The notes under the pieces are model-generated. The model saw nothing but the letters and a program-made list of their open reading frames with translations, did not search any database and was not told the origin of the DNA. A program made the translations under genes and the position numbers. Shown here piece after piece: positions 35,601 to 46,160 of a stretch of 64,000 nucleotides of DNA. Source of the stretch: Helianthus annuus. Its lineage: Eukaryota; Streptophyta; Magnoliopsida; Asterales; Asteraceae. Where the stretch lies: NCBI RefSeq assembly GCF_002127325.2, contig NC_035447.2:32184642-32248641 (forward strand), given 5' to 3'. Each line of letters opens with the position of its first letter. Position 1 is the first letter of the stretch.

Positions 35601-35758
35601 ATCATCTAACATTTAAATATTTTATGGTACATTTTAGTCACTTCTTAACGTCAATTTGTGAATTTCAGATCTGTAGAGTTGCTTTGATGATTGTTTCACC
35701 TATTGGTGGGTTAAGATCAATCATTGTTCAAGCCAAAAACTATGAGTTTTTCTCATAA
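32109..35758 (+). CDS. LHT1: LHT1-type lysine/histidine amino acid transporter, gene B
   Basis: Seven exons: 32109-32159, 33643-33800, 33869-34649, 35154-35259, 35346-35437, 35517-35585, 35669-35758; 448 residues in frame. It is the closest paralogue of gene A and differs in structure: the intron that splits genes A and C after VMSL is absent here, so exon 3 is 781 bp (387+394 in A and C). Exon 8 has an in-frame loss of 9 bases (ICRVALM where A has [10 protein letters not shown]). The usual FFGGLLxFFGG stretch reads [11 protein letters not shown]. All other family motifs are intact. Intron 1 carries a pure T tract of about 30 bases near 32640 and a minus-strand SINE; the intron after exon 3 carries a 419-bp Mutator-type MITE that gene A lacks. 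Predicted plasma-membrane H+/amino-acid symporter; whether the shortened last membrane segment affects activity is unknown. Confidence 0.92.
33043..33348 (-). mobile_element. tRNA-derived SINE in intron 1 of LHT gene B
   Basis: On the minus strand the element starts with GATCTCTAGATCAAGTGGTG. It has a pol III B-box GGTTCGATCC (near 33214) and an A-box-like segment at the head, and ends in a run of A (T9 on the + strand at 33043-33051). Gene A has no such insert at the equivalent place. About 300 bp, non-coding; the + strand ORFs 32957-33429 are shadows of it. Confidence 0.6.
34696..35114. mobile_element. Mutator-type MITE in an intron of LHT gene B
   Basis: The ends GAGTAAAATGCCATTTTCGT and, inverted, AGTAAAATGCCATTTTCGTC extend about 120 bp each (including CAAAGGTTTGTTTTTCCGCA). 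The flanks TCATTAATA (34687-34695) and TTATTAATA (35115-35123) form a 9-bp duplication with one mismatch. The corresponding intron of gene A (29538-29628) is the empty site. Non-coding. Confidence 0.8.
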
Positions 35759-36227
35759 GTGTCGAGCCGTGCATTCATGTGTAGGATTTAGCCTGAATAT
35801 AAGTTAAATGGCTCATCGCCTGTGTGTCTGTATGGTGTGTTATCTGTCCCTGGTATACGTTTTCACCAATAAATTGTTTAGTAGCTTACTAAGAATATTT
35901 TAGTACCCTATGTTTTTCCATTGTTTTTTTAGTAGCTATGTGCCCATATATCTTTTACTTGGCTCATGATGATATTAAAAGCTATTCGGGAATTGCAGTC
36001 GAAAAGAGGGTTCATAAGGAAGTAAAGTGGCGCCAAAGAAATTACCAGCAGAAACTTCAGCCTTGTTATCTATATATATTTTTTTTATGTTCGAAGTTAT
36101 TGTGTGTGCATACATTTATGAATATTTGAACTTGTATTTGTAGAATTGAATTGTACCCCAAAGTTTGTATTTGCTACTTATAACCTTTAAAAGTAAAAAG
36201 CTAGTGCCTTGATCAGCTTCTTGTCCA

Positions 36228-36266
<39 letters not shown>

Positions 36267-36290
36267 TTATTATTAATATACTAAAATGTC
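35759..36290 (+). other. 3' flank of LHT gene B
   Basis: It contains an AATAAA at about 35869 and the 3' block shared with gene A (about 35955-36225), and ends in an (AT)n microsatellite near 36230-36262. The 63-residue ORF here lies in the duplicated 3' flank and is not conserved in frame with gene A, so it is not called. Confidence 0.5.
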
Positions 36291-36558
36291 CAACTTATGT
36301 TTTATCTTTCCCTTTCATGTCCAGAAAATACGTATGCGACATTTGGCGCTTACAAAAAAGACATCAAATGTAGTTTCCATAGACATGTTTGATTAAGATC
36401 CTTAAGACTTTATAGCAACCAGCCTGCTAAATACAGAATAAACAGCCGGCAAAATTGTCTTATATGCACAGATTATCTCAAGCAACCTAGTACTTAAATA
36501 ACCGCATCTACCCCTCCTGTTTTCTGTTTCAACTTTCCTGGATATCATTTTCTTTGCA

Positions 36559-36639
36559 ATGAGCATGGGAACTCAATATACAGATGATGTGAAGTCAAGC
36601 TTTGACCCAAAAAGTCAAACCGAAGACACAGCTAACGTT
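36559..36639 (+). pseudogene. Orphan first exon of an LHT gene (duplicate of gene C exon 1)
   Basis: It encodes [20 protein letters not shown] then TEDTANV, nearly identical to gene C exon 1 ([25 protein letters not shown]), and is followed by an intact donor GTAAGG in the same phase. The duplication also covers about 260 bp of upstream sequence (from about 36297; compare 39085-39340), including the TTAAATA promoter motif, and some intron sequence. No exon 2 follows before gene C. It is either a relic of a lost LHT copy or an alternative first exon that could splice to gene C exon 2 at 39647. Confidence 0.75.
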
Positions 36640-36856
36640 GTAAGGATGCCTTAGACAGTTCAGATACACAAAAAGATTACTAAAAACGAAGTCAACTTAC
36701 AATTAAGCAATGTGACAAGAAATAAATAAAATATTCAAGAAATCAAAGGAATTCCAAAAGCATATGAACAGAATATACATTTGTTTATAACCCTATTCTT
36801 CTTTCAAAATCTTCAGTTCAAAGTAATTCCACACCTATTAAATAAGTAACTAACAA

Positions 36857-37083
36857 TGACCTTATGGTAAATTGGCAGCCTCATGACCTTCAAAGTGAAG
36901 GTGATGAGTTCGAGTCTCGTCTGGAGCAAAATTGCTTTCGATTGAGCCAGGGTTTTTATCACAGTGGGCCTTCGAGCGGTGAGTTTCCTTTGGAATGGCA
37001 GCGGGCCGGGTTACCAGCGCCCTTCTGCGTTCACGGGCGTGGGTGGCCTTTTGCCATTGGGTTTACCAGGGTGATCCGTTTTT
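36857..37083 (+). mobile_element. tRNA-derived SINE-like element
   Basis: It opens with a tRNA-like head: an A-box-like TGGTAAATTGG at about 36865 and a B-box GAGTTCGAGTCTC at about 36907. A GC-rich body without coding potential follows. It ends where a reverse-oriented TRIM fragment begins. No poly-A tail remains, so the right border is inferred. Confidence 0.5.
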
Positions 37084-37086
37084 CGT

Positions 37087-37320
37087 GTTGGACAAGTCTC
37101 ATACCTTGCAATGATATTAGTCCATAACAATCGACCCTACTTAAGGGCCAACGTCCTCGTTGGTCACGGCCATGTTGGTTACGGCTGGCTCTTTCCAGGC
37201 CACCACTCCGAGCCTCGTTGGTCACGGCTGGCTCTTTCCAAGCCACCACTCCATGGGCCACCACTCCGAGCCTCGTTGGTCACGGCTGGCTCTCTCCAGG
37301 CTACCACTCCAAATTCCAAC
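37087..37320 (-). mobile_element. Fragment of the TRIM family with an amplified internal unit
   Basis: The reverse complement of the TRIM at 46230-46350: it shares GACTTGT, ACCATTGCAAGGTA, GGACTAATA and GAGGACGTTGG. The internal unit with GGAGTGGTGGCCTGG and GAGCCAGCCGTGACC, single in the other copy, is repeated about four times here (about 37170-37315). Non-coding; the ORFs across it are artefacts of the repeat. Confidence 0.6.
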
Positions 37321-37564
37321 TCACTTGGACCAAACGAGAGAAAAGAAAATGAGGACTGGATTTTGAATTGGACTGGGTAAATGGGCTCATGTAAAGGGCC
37401 TAGCAATAAATTGTAAAAAGGCCTAATTTTATATAGTCTATTTTTCAAAAGATTCGCGCCCAAACGTTTTCCCCCGATCAACCCAATCAATGTCATTTAT
37501 TTCTATAAGTCATGTACTCATCTGATTATCATGGGAGGCTTTGATGGTGTGCGGGGAGGACGTC

Positions 37565-37616
37565 CGCACAAGGCCCGCGATTTCAAGGGGAATGCAATTT
37601 AAAAAAATCCGTATAT

Positions 37617-37650
<34 letters not shown>

Positions 37651-37850
37651 AGTAAACGCATACCACTTACAATATAGGCCCATTTAAAAATCATTTTTTA
37701 TGGTTTAGAACTTAGCCTACTTGGAATTTGGTTTATTGAGCCCAATACTAATTTAATTTTTTTTTTTAAATAATAACATAACATAACGGAAGGACACATT
37801 TTTTCCAAGCTCGAACAGGGTACGTGAATTCTCAGAGACGCCTCTGCTGA
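37565..37850 (-). mobile_element. hAT-like MITE (second copy of the 8345 family)
   Basis: The reverse complement of the 8345-8608 element: CAAGCTCGAACAGGGTACGT and GAGCCCAATAC match, with GCGATTTCAAGGGG at the other end. It contains a T tract of about 30 bases near 37618-37646. No target duplication resolved. The spacer from 37321 to 37564 shows nothing recognisable. Confidence 0.4.
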
Positions 37851-38174
37851 TTATTAAACTGCCAAAGGGCTTAATTCTTACGGTATTAAAGTGTGTTTCT
37901 CTTTAACTTAACTGATTGAGGGTTTTCATTTTTATAATGGATATTTGATCAGATTTAGAGGTGGCTTTAGAGCATTCACATTCCCTAATATTAACCTTTT
38001 TTCTGTAGGTTAAGAAAACAACATTCAGGTTTTTAATCAAATTTGACACTAAATCCCATTCTACAAAATAGGGATCTCGCTTAGATATTTAATTCTCGTT
38101 CTCTATATTTAGGGACTCACTATTTATTGTGTGTGTATTGTGAGTAGCAGAAAGACACCAAGCAATAACCAATT

Positions 38175-38679
38175 GAGTTAATTACGTTTTTCGTTCCTGT
38201 GGTTTGTCAAAAATCACTATTTCAGTCCATTAGTTTAAAAATTCCCAAAACAGTCTTGTGGTTTCACTTTCGTAACTATTACAGTCCACCCTCACTAATG
38301 CCATCCAGTTATTCTGTTAGTTTATTTGAAATGACCATAATGCCCCTGTTATTAAAATTAAAATTAAAATAAATAAAGAGTTACTTACGTTTTTCGTCCC
38401 CCTGGTTTGTTAAAAATAACCATTACAGTCTATTGTTTTGGCAATTTTTAGAACTAATGGACTGTAATGGTTATTTTTAACAAACCACAGGGACGAAAAA
38501 CGTAACTAACTCTTTTATCATTTTAATTTTAATAACAAGGGCATTATGGTCATTACAAATAAACTAACAGAATAACTGGATGGCGTTAGTGTGGGTGGAC
38601 TGTAATAGCTACGAAAGTGAAACCACAGGGACTGTTTTGGCAATTTTTAAACTAATGGACCGAAAAACGTAATTAACTC
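38175..38679. mobile_element. Mutator-like MITE with a second palindrome nested inside
   Basis: The ends GAGTTAATTACGTTTTTCGT and the complementary right end run about 190 bp each. A smaller palindrome of the same family occupies about 38379-38513 (GAGTTACTTACGTTTTTCGT to its complement), so one copy appears to have inserted in another or duplicated internally. No clean 9-bp duplication. Non-coding. Confidence 0.6.
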
Positions 38680-39084
38680 TACTATAAAACTAGTGTCTTG
38701 AACAGTTTCTTCTCTAAATATATTAAATAGAACTATTATATGAATACTTAAATGTTCTACTTTTGTTTCCATTTGTCCTCAGACAAGGGAAACAACCGAT
38801 TTTCGTCTAATAACATAACGATAATCGACATGGATTTCTATTGTGATGGACGATTCCCAGATTTACGGGTAACTTGGTTTAAAAAAGTGTGAGGTGTGAG
38901 GCGCGCACATCATGTATGTGAGAGGCGTCGCTCAGGTTAAGAATTGGCTGGATATGATGTTTCAGCTATACCAATGTTACACAATGCAGTCTTATACTCT
39001 TATGTGGTATATGACAACAAGATTTGCTTTGTATGCATCTTATACTAATTCAAATGTTTTTAAAATAGAACATCACGTTCGTCT

Positions 39085-39340
39085 TTCCCTTTCATGTCCA
39101 GTTAATACGTATGCGACATTTGGCGCTTACATAAAAGACATTTTATGTAGTTTCCAAAGTCATGTTTGATTAAGATCCTTAAGACTTTTTAAACACACAG
39201 CCTGCTAAATACAGAATATTCAGCCGGCAGATACCGTCATATATGCACAGGTTTTATCAAGCAACCTAGCACTTAAATAACCACATCAACTCCTGTTTTC
39301 TATTTCATCTTTCCGGGATATCATCTTCGTTGCAAAGAGA
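39085..39340 (+). promoter_or_regulatory. Promoter and leader of LHT gene C
   Basis: The only candidate core motif is TTAAATAA at 39273-39280, about 60 bp before the ATG. The whole 255-bp block is duplicated at 36297-36558, with many blocks unchanged (ATACGTATGCGACATTTGGC, CATGTTTGATTAAGATCCTT), which supports its being a conserved regulatory unit. It differs from the W-box type promoter of genes A and B. Confidence 0.4.
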
Positions 39341-40078
39341 ATGGGAACTCAATATACAGACGACGTAAAGTCAAGCTTCGACCCAAAAAGTCAAACCGAA
39401 GATACACCCAGTTTTGTAAGGCTCTTATGAGGCTATTCTTCCATATTGTTTTAAGTATCTTATGAAATGTCAACCTAACTCAGATTGTTATGAGAGAAAA
39501 TACACAAAAAGATTATTAAAGATGTGTGCCTGATGTATCTATAATTTGATCCACCATACGCTTGAATGTCAAATAACAGAATATAAAAAGTCATTATTAT
39601 AATATTAATATGTACCTTTATTGTCTTCATAACTATGTGATAACAGGATGAAAGGACAGCAGAGCAAAAGGCAATAGATGATTGGCTTCCAATTACTTCA
39701 TCAAGACATGCGAAATGGTATTATGCCGCTTTCCACAATGTAACCGCAATGGTTGGAGCTGGAGTTTTAAGTCTTCCGTATGCCATGTCGAATCTCGGAT
39801 GGTAATACTTCTACGATAACAAACAAACCCAAATAATATTTTTATCGAAAATCAAGATAATACCAACTAACTACAAAATCAGTCTGCTTGTTTCAAGTCA
39901 AGCATACAAGATTTTCGATCAGGGCATGTACTGTCAAAACAAACATTTATTTTTGGTAACCGTGAGAACTTGTTATCAGAAAAACTCATGGACCCCATCA
40001 ATACCCTGCTAACTAATGACATTGGGTAAAACACAATATTTAAAACAAAGAATGATCAGGGGATGTAGTAAACCAATA

Positions 40079-40123
<45 letters not shown>

Positions 40124-43100
40124 TATTTCACTACAAAAAATAGAGTGAATTTCAAGGATTGTCCTTTATCTTTATACCCATTTTCAGACGCTGTCCTTTA
40201 TGTTCAAAATTGACGAGTTTTGTCCTTTATGTTTTCATATCATACATGTTTGTCCTTTAGGCCTAACCCAGTTAGTTTTTTCAGTTAAATTTGGTTATAT
40301 GTTTTGCACATGAGGGCATTTTTGTCAATTCAAAGGTATGTTCAACGGCAGATTTACAGCTCAAAGCTTCTGCAACCTTTAAATTGACAAAAATGCCCTC
40401 ATGTGCAAAGCACATGACTAAATTTAATTGAAAAAACTAACTGGGTTAGGCCTAAAGGACAAAACGTGTATGATATGAAAACATAAAGGACAAAACTCGT
40501 CAATTTTGAACATAAAGGACAGCGCCTGAAAATAGGTATAAAGATAAATGACAATCCTTGAAATTCACTCCAAAAAATATAATATAGATCTTTAAAACAT
40601 ACTAACTGGAGATATTGATGTTGAAAACAGGGGACCAGGAGTGGTAATACTTATTCTGTCATGGGTAATAACATTGTACACACTATGGCAGATGGTAGAA
40701 ATGCATGAAATGGTACCTGGAAAACGGTTCGATAGGTACCATGAACTCGGGCAAGAAGCATTCGGTGAAAAACTCGGTTTATATATTGTGGTTCCTCAAC
40801 AATTGATCTGTGAAGTTAGTGTGTGTATAGTTTATATGGTCACAGGAGGGACATCATTAAAAAAGGTTCATGATACTGTTGTTTGTGATGATTGTCCAAG
40901 GATCAAATTGACATTCTTCATTATGATCTTTGCTTCTGTACATTTTGTACTGTCTCACCTTCCAAACTTTAACTCCATATCTGGTGTTTCATTGGCTGCT
41001 GCAGTGATGTCTTTAAGGTAAGCTTTCACATCCCTCTCGTTTTGATTAGTGGTTATTTGTAATTTTTTTCTATTTGGTTACAATGAAATGCCATTTTCGT
41101 TCCTGAGGTTTGGCCAGTTTTGCGACTTTTGTCCAAAGGTTTGTTTTTCCGCATCTGGATCCAAAAGGTTTGAAATCTTGCTATTTTCATCCGGCTCGTT
41201 ACGTCCATCCATTTTTCTCCGTTAAGTCAGGGGTATTTTCGTCTTTTGTGTTAACTTAAAGGGCACTTTAGTCTTTTTCACTTTATGTACAAGCATTTAA
41301 AATACCCCTGACCGAATCCATTAAACCGTATTGCCCTTTAAGTTAACAAAAAAGACGGAAATACCCCTGATTTAACGGAGAAAAATGGATGGAGTTAACG
41401 AGCCAGATGAAAATAGCGAGATTTCAGACTTTTGGATCTAGATGCGGAAAAACAATCCTTTGAATGAAAGTCGCAAAACTGACCAAACCTCAGGGACGAA
41501 AATGGCATTTTACTCAAAACGCACATCCAAACATTCCATATCATATACATGCTTTCAAAACGCACATCCAAACATTCCTTCAGTATAAATCTAAGATCAT
41601 CAAGCATTATCCAACTAATGAAAGTGATTATACTAAACAGTTACTCAACAATTGCATGGACGGCTTCTATTCACAAGGGGTTGCAAGAAAATGTACAATA
41701 CGGGTACAAAGGAACGAACCCATCAGAAACCACCTTCAATTTTTTCAACGCTTTGGGTGATGTGGCATTTGCATACGCAGGCCATAATGTTGTGCTAGAG
41801 ATCCAAGCAACAATCCCTTCAACACCCGAGAAGCCTTCTAAGGGACCCATGTGGAGGGGGGTGGTTGTGGCTTATATTGTAGTTGCATTGTGCTATTTTC
41901 CGGTTGCTTTAATTGGATACTATATGTTTGGAAATGCTGTGGATGATAATATTCTTATTTCATTAGAGAAGCCTAAATGGCTTATTGTAGCTGCTAACAT
42001 GTTTGTGGTCATTCATGTCATTGGCAGCTATCAGGTATCAACCAATAGAGACTCTCGCCTTAATGATTTACATTGTTTTAACATTTATTCACTAGTTAGC
42101 AGGGTATTGGTGGTCCAGTGAGTTTCCCCTAACGGGTTATTCTAGTTTTTTTTATTATTATTATTTTTTATAAGCTTTCCTTAATGGTGCTTACTAACCT
42201 TTTTTTTTTTCTTTTTACAGATTTATGCAATGCCAGTTTTTGACATGATTGAAACCTTGTTGGTGAAGCAATTGAACTTCAAACCAAGCTGGATTCTTCG
42301 TTTTTACACACGTATTACTTACGTAGGTTAGTAACAGCCTCAATCACGTATAAGGCTATATGGAAACACATTTATATCTTTATATAAGTTAAGGATCATT
42401 GACCTTTGTTTAATTTGTGTTCAGCATTAACAATGTTTGTTGCAATATGCCTCCCTTTCTTTGGAGGACTCCTTGGATTCTTTGGAGGCTTTGCATTTGC
42501 CCCCACAACTTATTTTGTAAGAATGTCTTTTAACAACATACATTTACGGATTACAACTTATACGCGTTTTCCGATTTCCTAGAAGCTTAATATTATCTTG
42601 TTTTGTTCTCGCTAGCTGCCATGCATAATGTGGCTTGCCATTTACAAGCCAAAGAGGTTCAGCTTGTCTTGGTGCACTAATTGGGTAGGTTTGAACCCAT
42701 GATGTTTGTTTAACTTCTATAATTTTATTAGAGTAAATTACAAGTTTTGTCCTTTATGTTTGTCCCAAATTGCAGGCGCTGTCCTTTGTCTTTAAAATTG
42801 ACGATTTTTGTCCTTAATGTTTGCAAATCTTGCACGTTATGTCCTTTAGGTCAAACCCAGTTAGATTTTTTGGTTAAAACTGATCATGTGCAAGGCACAT
42901 GAGGGCATTTTAGTCATATCATCTCTTCAGGGACTATTGTGTAAAATACTTATATGTAGGGACTAGTATGTAATAACTTGAAAAGTCAAAAAAATATAGC
43001 ATCTTTCTCTCTCTCACAACTGCAAGTCCCCTCTCTCTCTCTCTTCTCTCCTCTCTCTCTAACATGATCTGAAGCGACGACTGAATGTGGTGGTGGGTTA

Positions 43101-44304
43101 GGTGCGGTGGCGTTTGGTGGTGGGTGGAACCGGAGGTAATTCTCCGATGTCGTCCTTCTTGCAAATCTCCAGCGAGTATGGCACCATCGCACCACAAGAG
43201 GAACCGGAGGAACAGAATGATTCTCCGACGTCGCACCACAAGAGGAATCTCACCTGTATGGGTTAATATGCAATCAGTTTCTTGAAATCTTGTAAATTTC
43301 TTAGAATTTTTTTGTGGGTTCCTATCTTTTTAGGTTAATTTGCGTTCAGTGTCTTGAAATGCTGAAAATTTCTTGTAAACTTTTGTGGGTTCTAATCTTT
43401 TTGGATTAACTAAGGTCTGAAGATTCATAAAATGGTGTCTATTGAGTTTGGTGAAGATGGAACAGGGGATTTGAAAGTTGTGTTATTTGGTAAACAAGGG
43501 TTTATTGTGAAGTTGAGTGTTCATAAAAGTTCTGTCAAAAAATGAGAAATTGTATACAGAAATCGGCGACAAAGCACTCAGACCTTGTCCGGCGTTGATT
43601 TACTGACGAAATTTATGGGTAGATTGGATGAGGTGGGTTAGGGGCATCGAAGGTGGTTGTGTGAGGTGGGTTAGGGGCGACGGTGGTTGTGGGAGGTGAT
43701 TCAGGGCGGGGCGGTGGTGGTTGTGGGAGGTGATTGGGGGTTTTTGATTTGGTATTTAGGTTTTTGAATTTTGGGGGTTTTTGATGCAAGTAGCAGTGAG
43801 CAGAGGAGGTGGAGGGTGGTAGTGGCGGTGGAGGGTGGTGGCGGTGGCGGTGGCGGTGGAGGGTGCTGGTGGTGGTGATGGAGGTTATATATACAGTATA
43901 TAGTTAAAATAATAATAATATTTTTTAACTATTTTGTTTTATTTTTTAAATACTATTAAATAAATGAGGTAAAAAGACTAAAATGCCCTCATGTGCCTTG
44001 TACATGATCAGTTTTAACTAAAAAATCTAACTGAGTTTGGCCTAAAGGACATAACGTGCAAGATTTGCAAACATTAAGGACAAAACTCGTCAATTTTAAA
44101 GACAAAGGACAGCGCCTGCAATTTGGGACAAACATAAAGGACAAAACTTGTAATTTACTCATTTTATTATGATATTGGGACTAAAATTGATATTTTAAAT
44201 TTCAGATTTGCATCGTTCTCGGTCTGTGTTTGATGATTCTAGCTCCAATTGGAGGGTTGCGAAATATTATAAAGAATGCCAGCCATTATAAGTTCTTCGG
44301 TTAA
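39341..44304 (+). CDS. LHT1: LHT1-type lysine/histidine amino acid transporter, gene C
   Basis: Eight exons: 39341-39415, 39647-39801, 40631-41017, 41641-42034, 42221-42326, 42425-42516, 42616-42684, 44206-44304; 458 residues in frame. The N-terminus ([18 protein letters not shown]) differs from genes A and B, and the protein is the most diverged of the three (for example [25 protein letters not shown]-terminus SHYKFFG). All core LHT motifs are present, including [20 protein letters not shown] and FAPTTYFLPC. Introns 2, 3 and 7 are enlarged by Mutator-type elements (40143-40570, 41081-41515, 42731-44160), and intron 2 also holds an A tract of about 35 bases. Predicted plasma-membrane H+-coupled amino acid importer. 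The orphan exon at 36559 could be an alternative start. Confidence 0.92.
40143..40570. mobile_element. Mutator-type MITE in intron 2 of LHT gene C
   Basis: GAGTGAATTTCAAGGATTGT at the left and its complement at the right continue as inverted repeats of about 190 bp. A perfect 9-bp target duplication CAAAAAATA lies at 40134-40142 and 40571-40579. Non-coding, 428 bp, almost fully palindromic. Confidence 0.85.
41081..41515. mobile_element. Mutator-type MITE in intron 3 of LHT gene C
   Basis: The same family as 34696-35114: ATGCCATTTTCGTTCCTGAG then GTTTGGCCAGTTTTG on the left, and the complement ending in TTTTACTC on the right. The first few bases of the left end have decayed, so the target duplication is not readable. 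Non-coding. Confidence 0.7.
42731..44160. mobile_element. 1.43-kb Mutator-like element in intron 7 of LHT gene C
   Basis: The ends GAGTAAATTACAAGTTTTGT and their complement extend about 190 bp. A perfect 9-bp target duplication ATTTTATTA lies at 42722-42730 and 44161-44169. The interior has a CT-rich tract (43010-43060), short ORFs with no domain, and a GGTGGCGGT repeat (about 43800-43880). No transposase. The last coding exon of gene C lies just beyond it, so splicing must cross the element. Confidence 0.85.
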
Positions 44305-44520
44305 TCGTCTCTTTGCCACGTAACCATATAAATAACAGCATAGAGAACCACCCTTGATGGGGTTTGGCTGCCTGCTTTGCACTTATCATTCTGCAAAGAT
44401 AAATACTATCCATGTTTGTACAATACAGTTAGTGCCCTATTTCTTTGTGGTTTTATTTGATTGTTTTTCTGTTAATTATCGTTTTCGGTTATGTCGTACC
44501 ATATGTTCAAGTGACTAAAT

Positions 44521-44718
44521 GTAACATCCAGTCTCTCATACCAACCAATATTGTATGATTTTTGCCCACAAGGAACTCAAAGCTTAGGTTTTGGTTGCCC
44601 GGGTAAGAAGGTCACCCATCTAGGAATTAGTCTCATCTGTTACGCACGCTTAACTGTGTCTCGGTAGGAGCTGGGATTGATGAAAGGTTCACCCTCATCT
44701 GACCTAACCTAGACCCTA
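44521..44718. mobile_element. Cassandra-like TRIM remnant with 5S rRNA-related sequence
   Basis: It begins TGTAACATCCAGTCTCTCAT. On the minus strand, about 44604-44680 resembles 5S rRNA (GTCACCCATC..., CACGCTTAACT and the GGGAT region on the + strand are complements of the conserved 5S promoter part). Cassandra retrotransposons carry 5S-derived sequence in their LTRs. A second short 5S-like match (AAGCATGCTTAACTGTGGAG) lies at about 46638, beyond the inserted TRIM. Degenerate; not a functional 5S gene. Confidence 0.4.
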
Positions 44719-44799
44719 TGTTAAGGACTAATACCATTGCAAGGTATGAGACTTGTCCCGCATCAGTTGTATGGGCAACTGATGTGGGGCTTATATACC

Positions 44800-45827
44800 C
44801 TCATCTGACCTAGCCTGGATATGTATGTTAAGACTAACACTAGTGTTCGTGCACCGGTAGGGGATACTGATTTCTTTCCTGTGGAAGTAGGACTCCACCA
44901 AGGGTCAGCGTTGAGTCCTTTTCTATTTGCGATTGTCCTAGATGAGTTGTCAAAGTCGATTCAGGAGTCAGTTCCGTGGTGCTTGCTTTTTGCAGACGAT
45001 ATTGTGTTGATTGAAGAAAGTAAACAGAGCTTGAATGTGAGGTTAGAAGATTGGCGGGTAGCCTTAGAATGCAAAGGTTTGAGGATAAGTCGCTCTAAGA
45101 CTGAATACCTTTACTGTGATTTTAGTGGAGCAGGCGATGAGCACGACACCCAGATCACCATTGAGGGCCAGGTGGTTCCACAGGCAACTAAGTTCAAGTA
45201 TCTAGGATCGTTTGTTCAGAGCAATGGAGAGATAGACAGTGACGTAGCTCACCGTATCCAGGCTGGATGATGTAGGTGGAGAGCAGCCACAGGGGTGTTG
45301 TGCGACAAGAGGTTCCCTGTTAAATTAAAAGGGAAATTTTATAGGGCTGCAATTAGACCCTCTATGTTATACGGAACAGATTGTTGGGCCATCAAGAAAA
45401 TTCATGCTCGAAAGCTAGAGGTAGCAGAGATGAGGATGCTAAGATGGATGTGTGGGCACACTAGGTTGGACAAGATAAGAAATGAGGTTTTTAGAGAGAG
45501 ATTAGGAGTTGCTAGTATTTCAGACAAGATAAGGGAGGGGAGACTGAGATGGTTTGGGCATGTCAGGAGGAGGCAGACGACAGACCCGGTTAGAATAGTT
45601 GAAACACTTGCGGTAGATGGAAGGAGGAGTAGAGGCAGACCGAAAATGACGTGGGATGAGCGGATTAGACAAGATTTGCTAGATTTGCACCTCTTTGAGG
45701 ACATGGTCGATGACAGATCTTCGTGGAGACGTAGGATTAAGGTTAAAGATTTTTAGGAGTTTGGCATGGTTTTTAGCTTAGGCTCCTATCTTATGAGTTT
45801 TTTTCAGTTTCTATGAGGTGTGATATA

Positions 45828-45872
<45 letters not shown>

Positions 45873-46160
45873 GTTTTCACCTATTCTCGGTGTCGTAGTT
45901 TTACTAACAAGCACTTACTTATTTATCCGTTTATTATTATTTCTATTTCTATCTTTTGTAGTAGTGGCGTGCTTATATATGTTTTTTTAGAAGCTTATGT
46001 CTTGGTTATGGTTTTTGGAGCCGGGGGTCTCACTGGAAGCAGCCTCTCTATCCCCTAGGATAGAGGTAAGGCGTGCCTACATCCTACCCTCCCCAGACCC
46101 TATCAATAGCTTCGCTATATGTGGGAGTATACTGGGTATGGTTGTTGTTGTTGTTGTTGC
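44800..46160 (+). mobile_element. 5'-truncated RTE-type LINE inserted in the TRIM LTR
   Basis: It contains the C-terminal reverse-transcriptase region and a typical plant RTE 3' tail: GAGCCGGGGGTCTCACTGG, CCTAGGATAGAGGTAAGGC, and a (GTT)n end at about 46140-46158. Similar text on both sides (CTCATCTGACCTAG near 44796, ACTCATCAGACTAG near 46167) looks like the target duplication inside the TRIM LTR. A TA/TATG microsatellite lies in its 3' UTR (45834-45873). Confidence 0.7.
44818..45756 (+). pseudogene. RTE LINE reverse transcriptase, C-terminal part
   Basis: One frame encodes RT motifs in order: GLHQGSALSPFLFAIVLDEL (domain 4 region), LLFADDIVLIEE with the catalytic FADD, and KFKYLG. Then comes the RTE-specific C-terminus with MLYGTDCWAIK, MRMLRWMCGHTR, GRLRWFGHVRRR and RGRPKMTWDE. 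A single TGA at 45268-45270 interrupts it; upstream RT and endonuclease are missing. The stop and truncation make it inactive. Confidence 0.8.

Noticed and set aside
36864..37496. Several overlapping ORFs on both strands
   Set aside because: They follow a SINE-like body and an amplified TRIM unit; their frames are kept open by the repeat, not by selection.
44604..44680. Functional 5S rRNA gene on the minus strand
   Set aside because: The match is partial and diverged, lacks the full 120-bp gene and terminator, and lies in a retroelement context.
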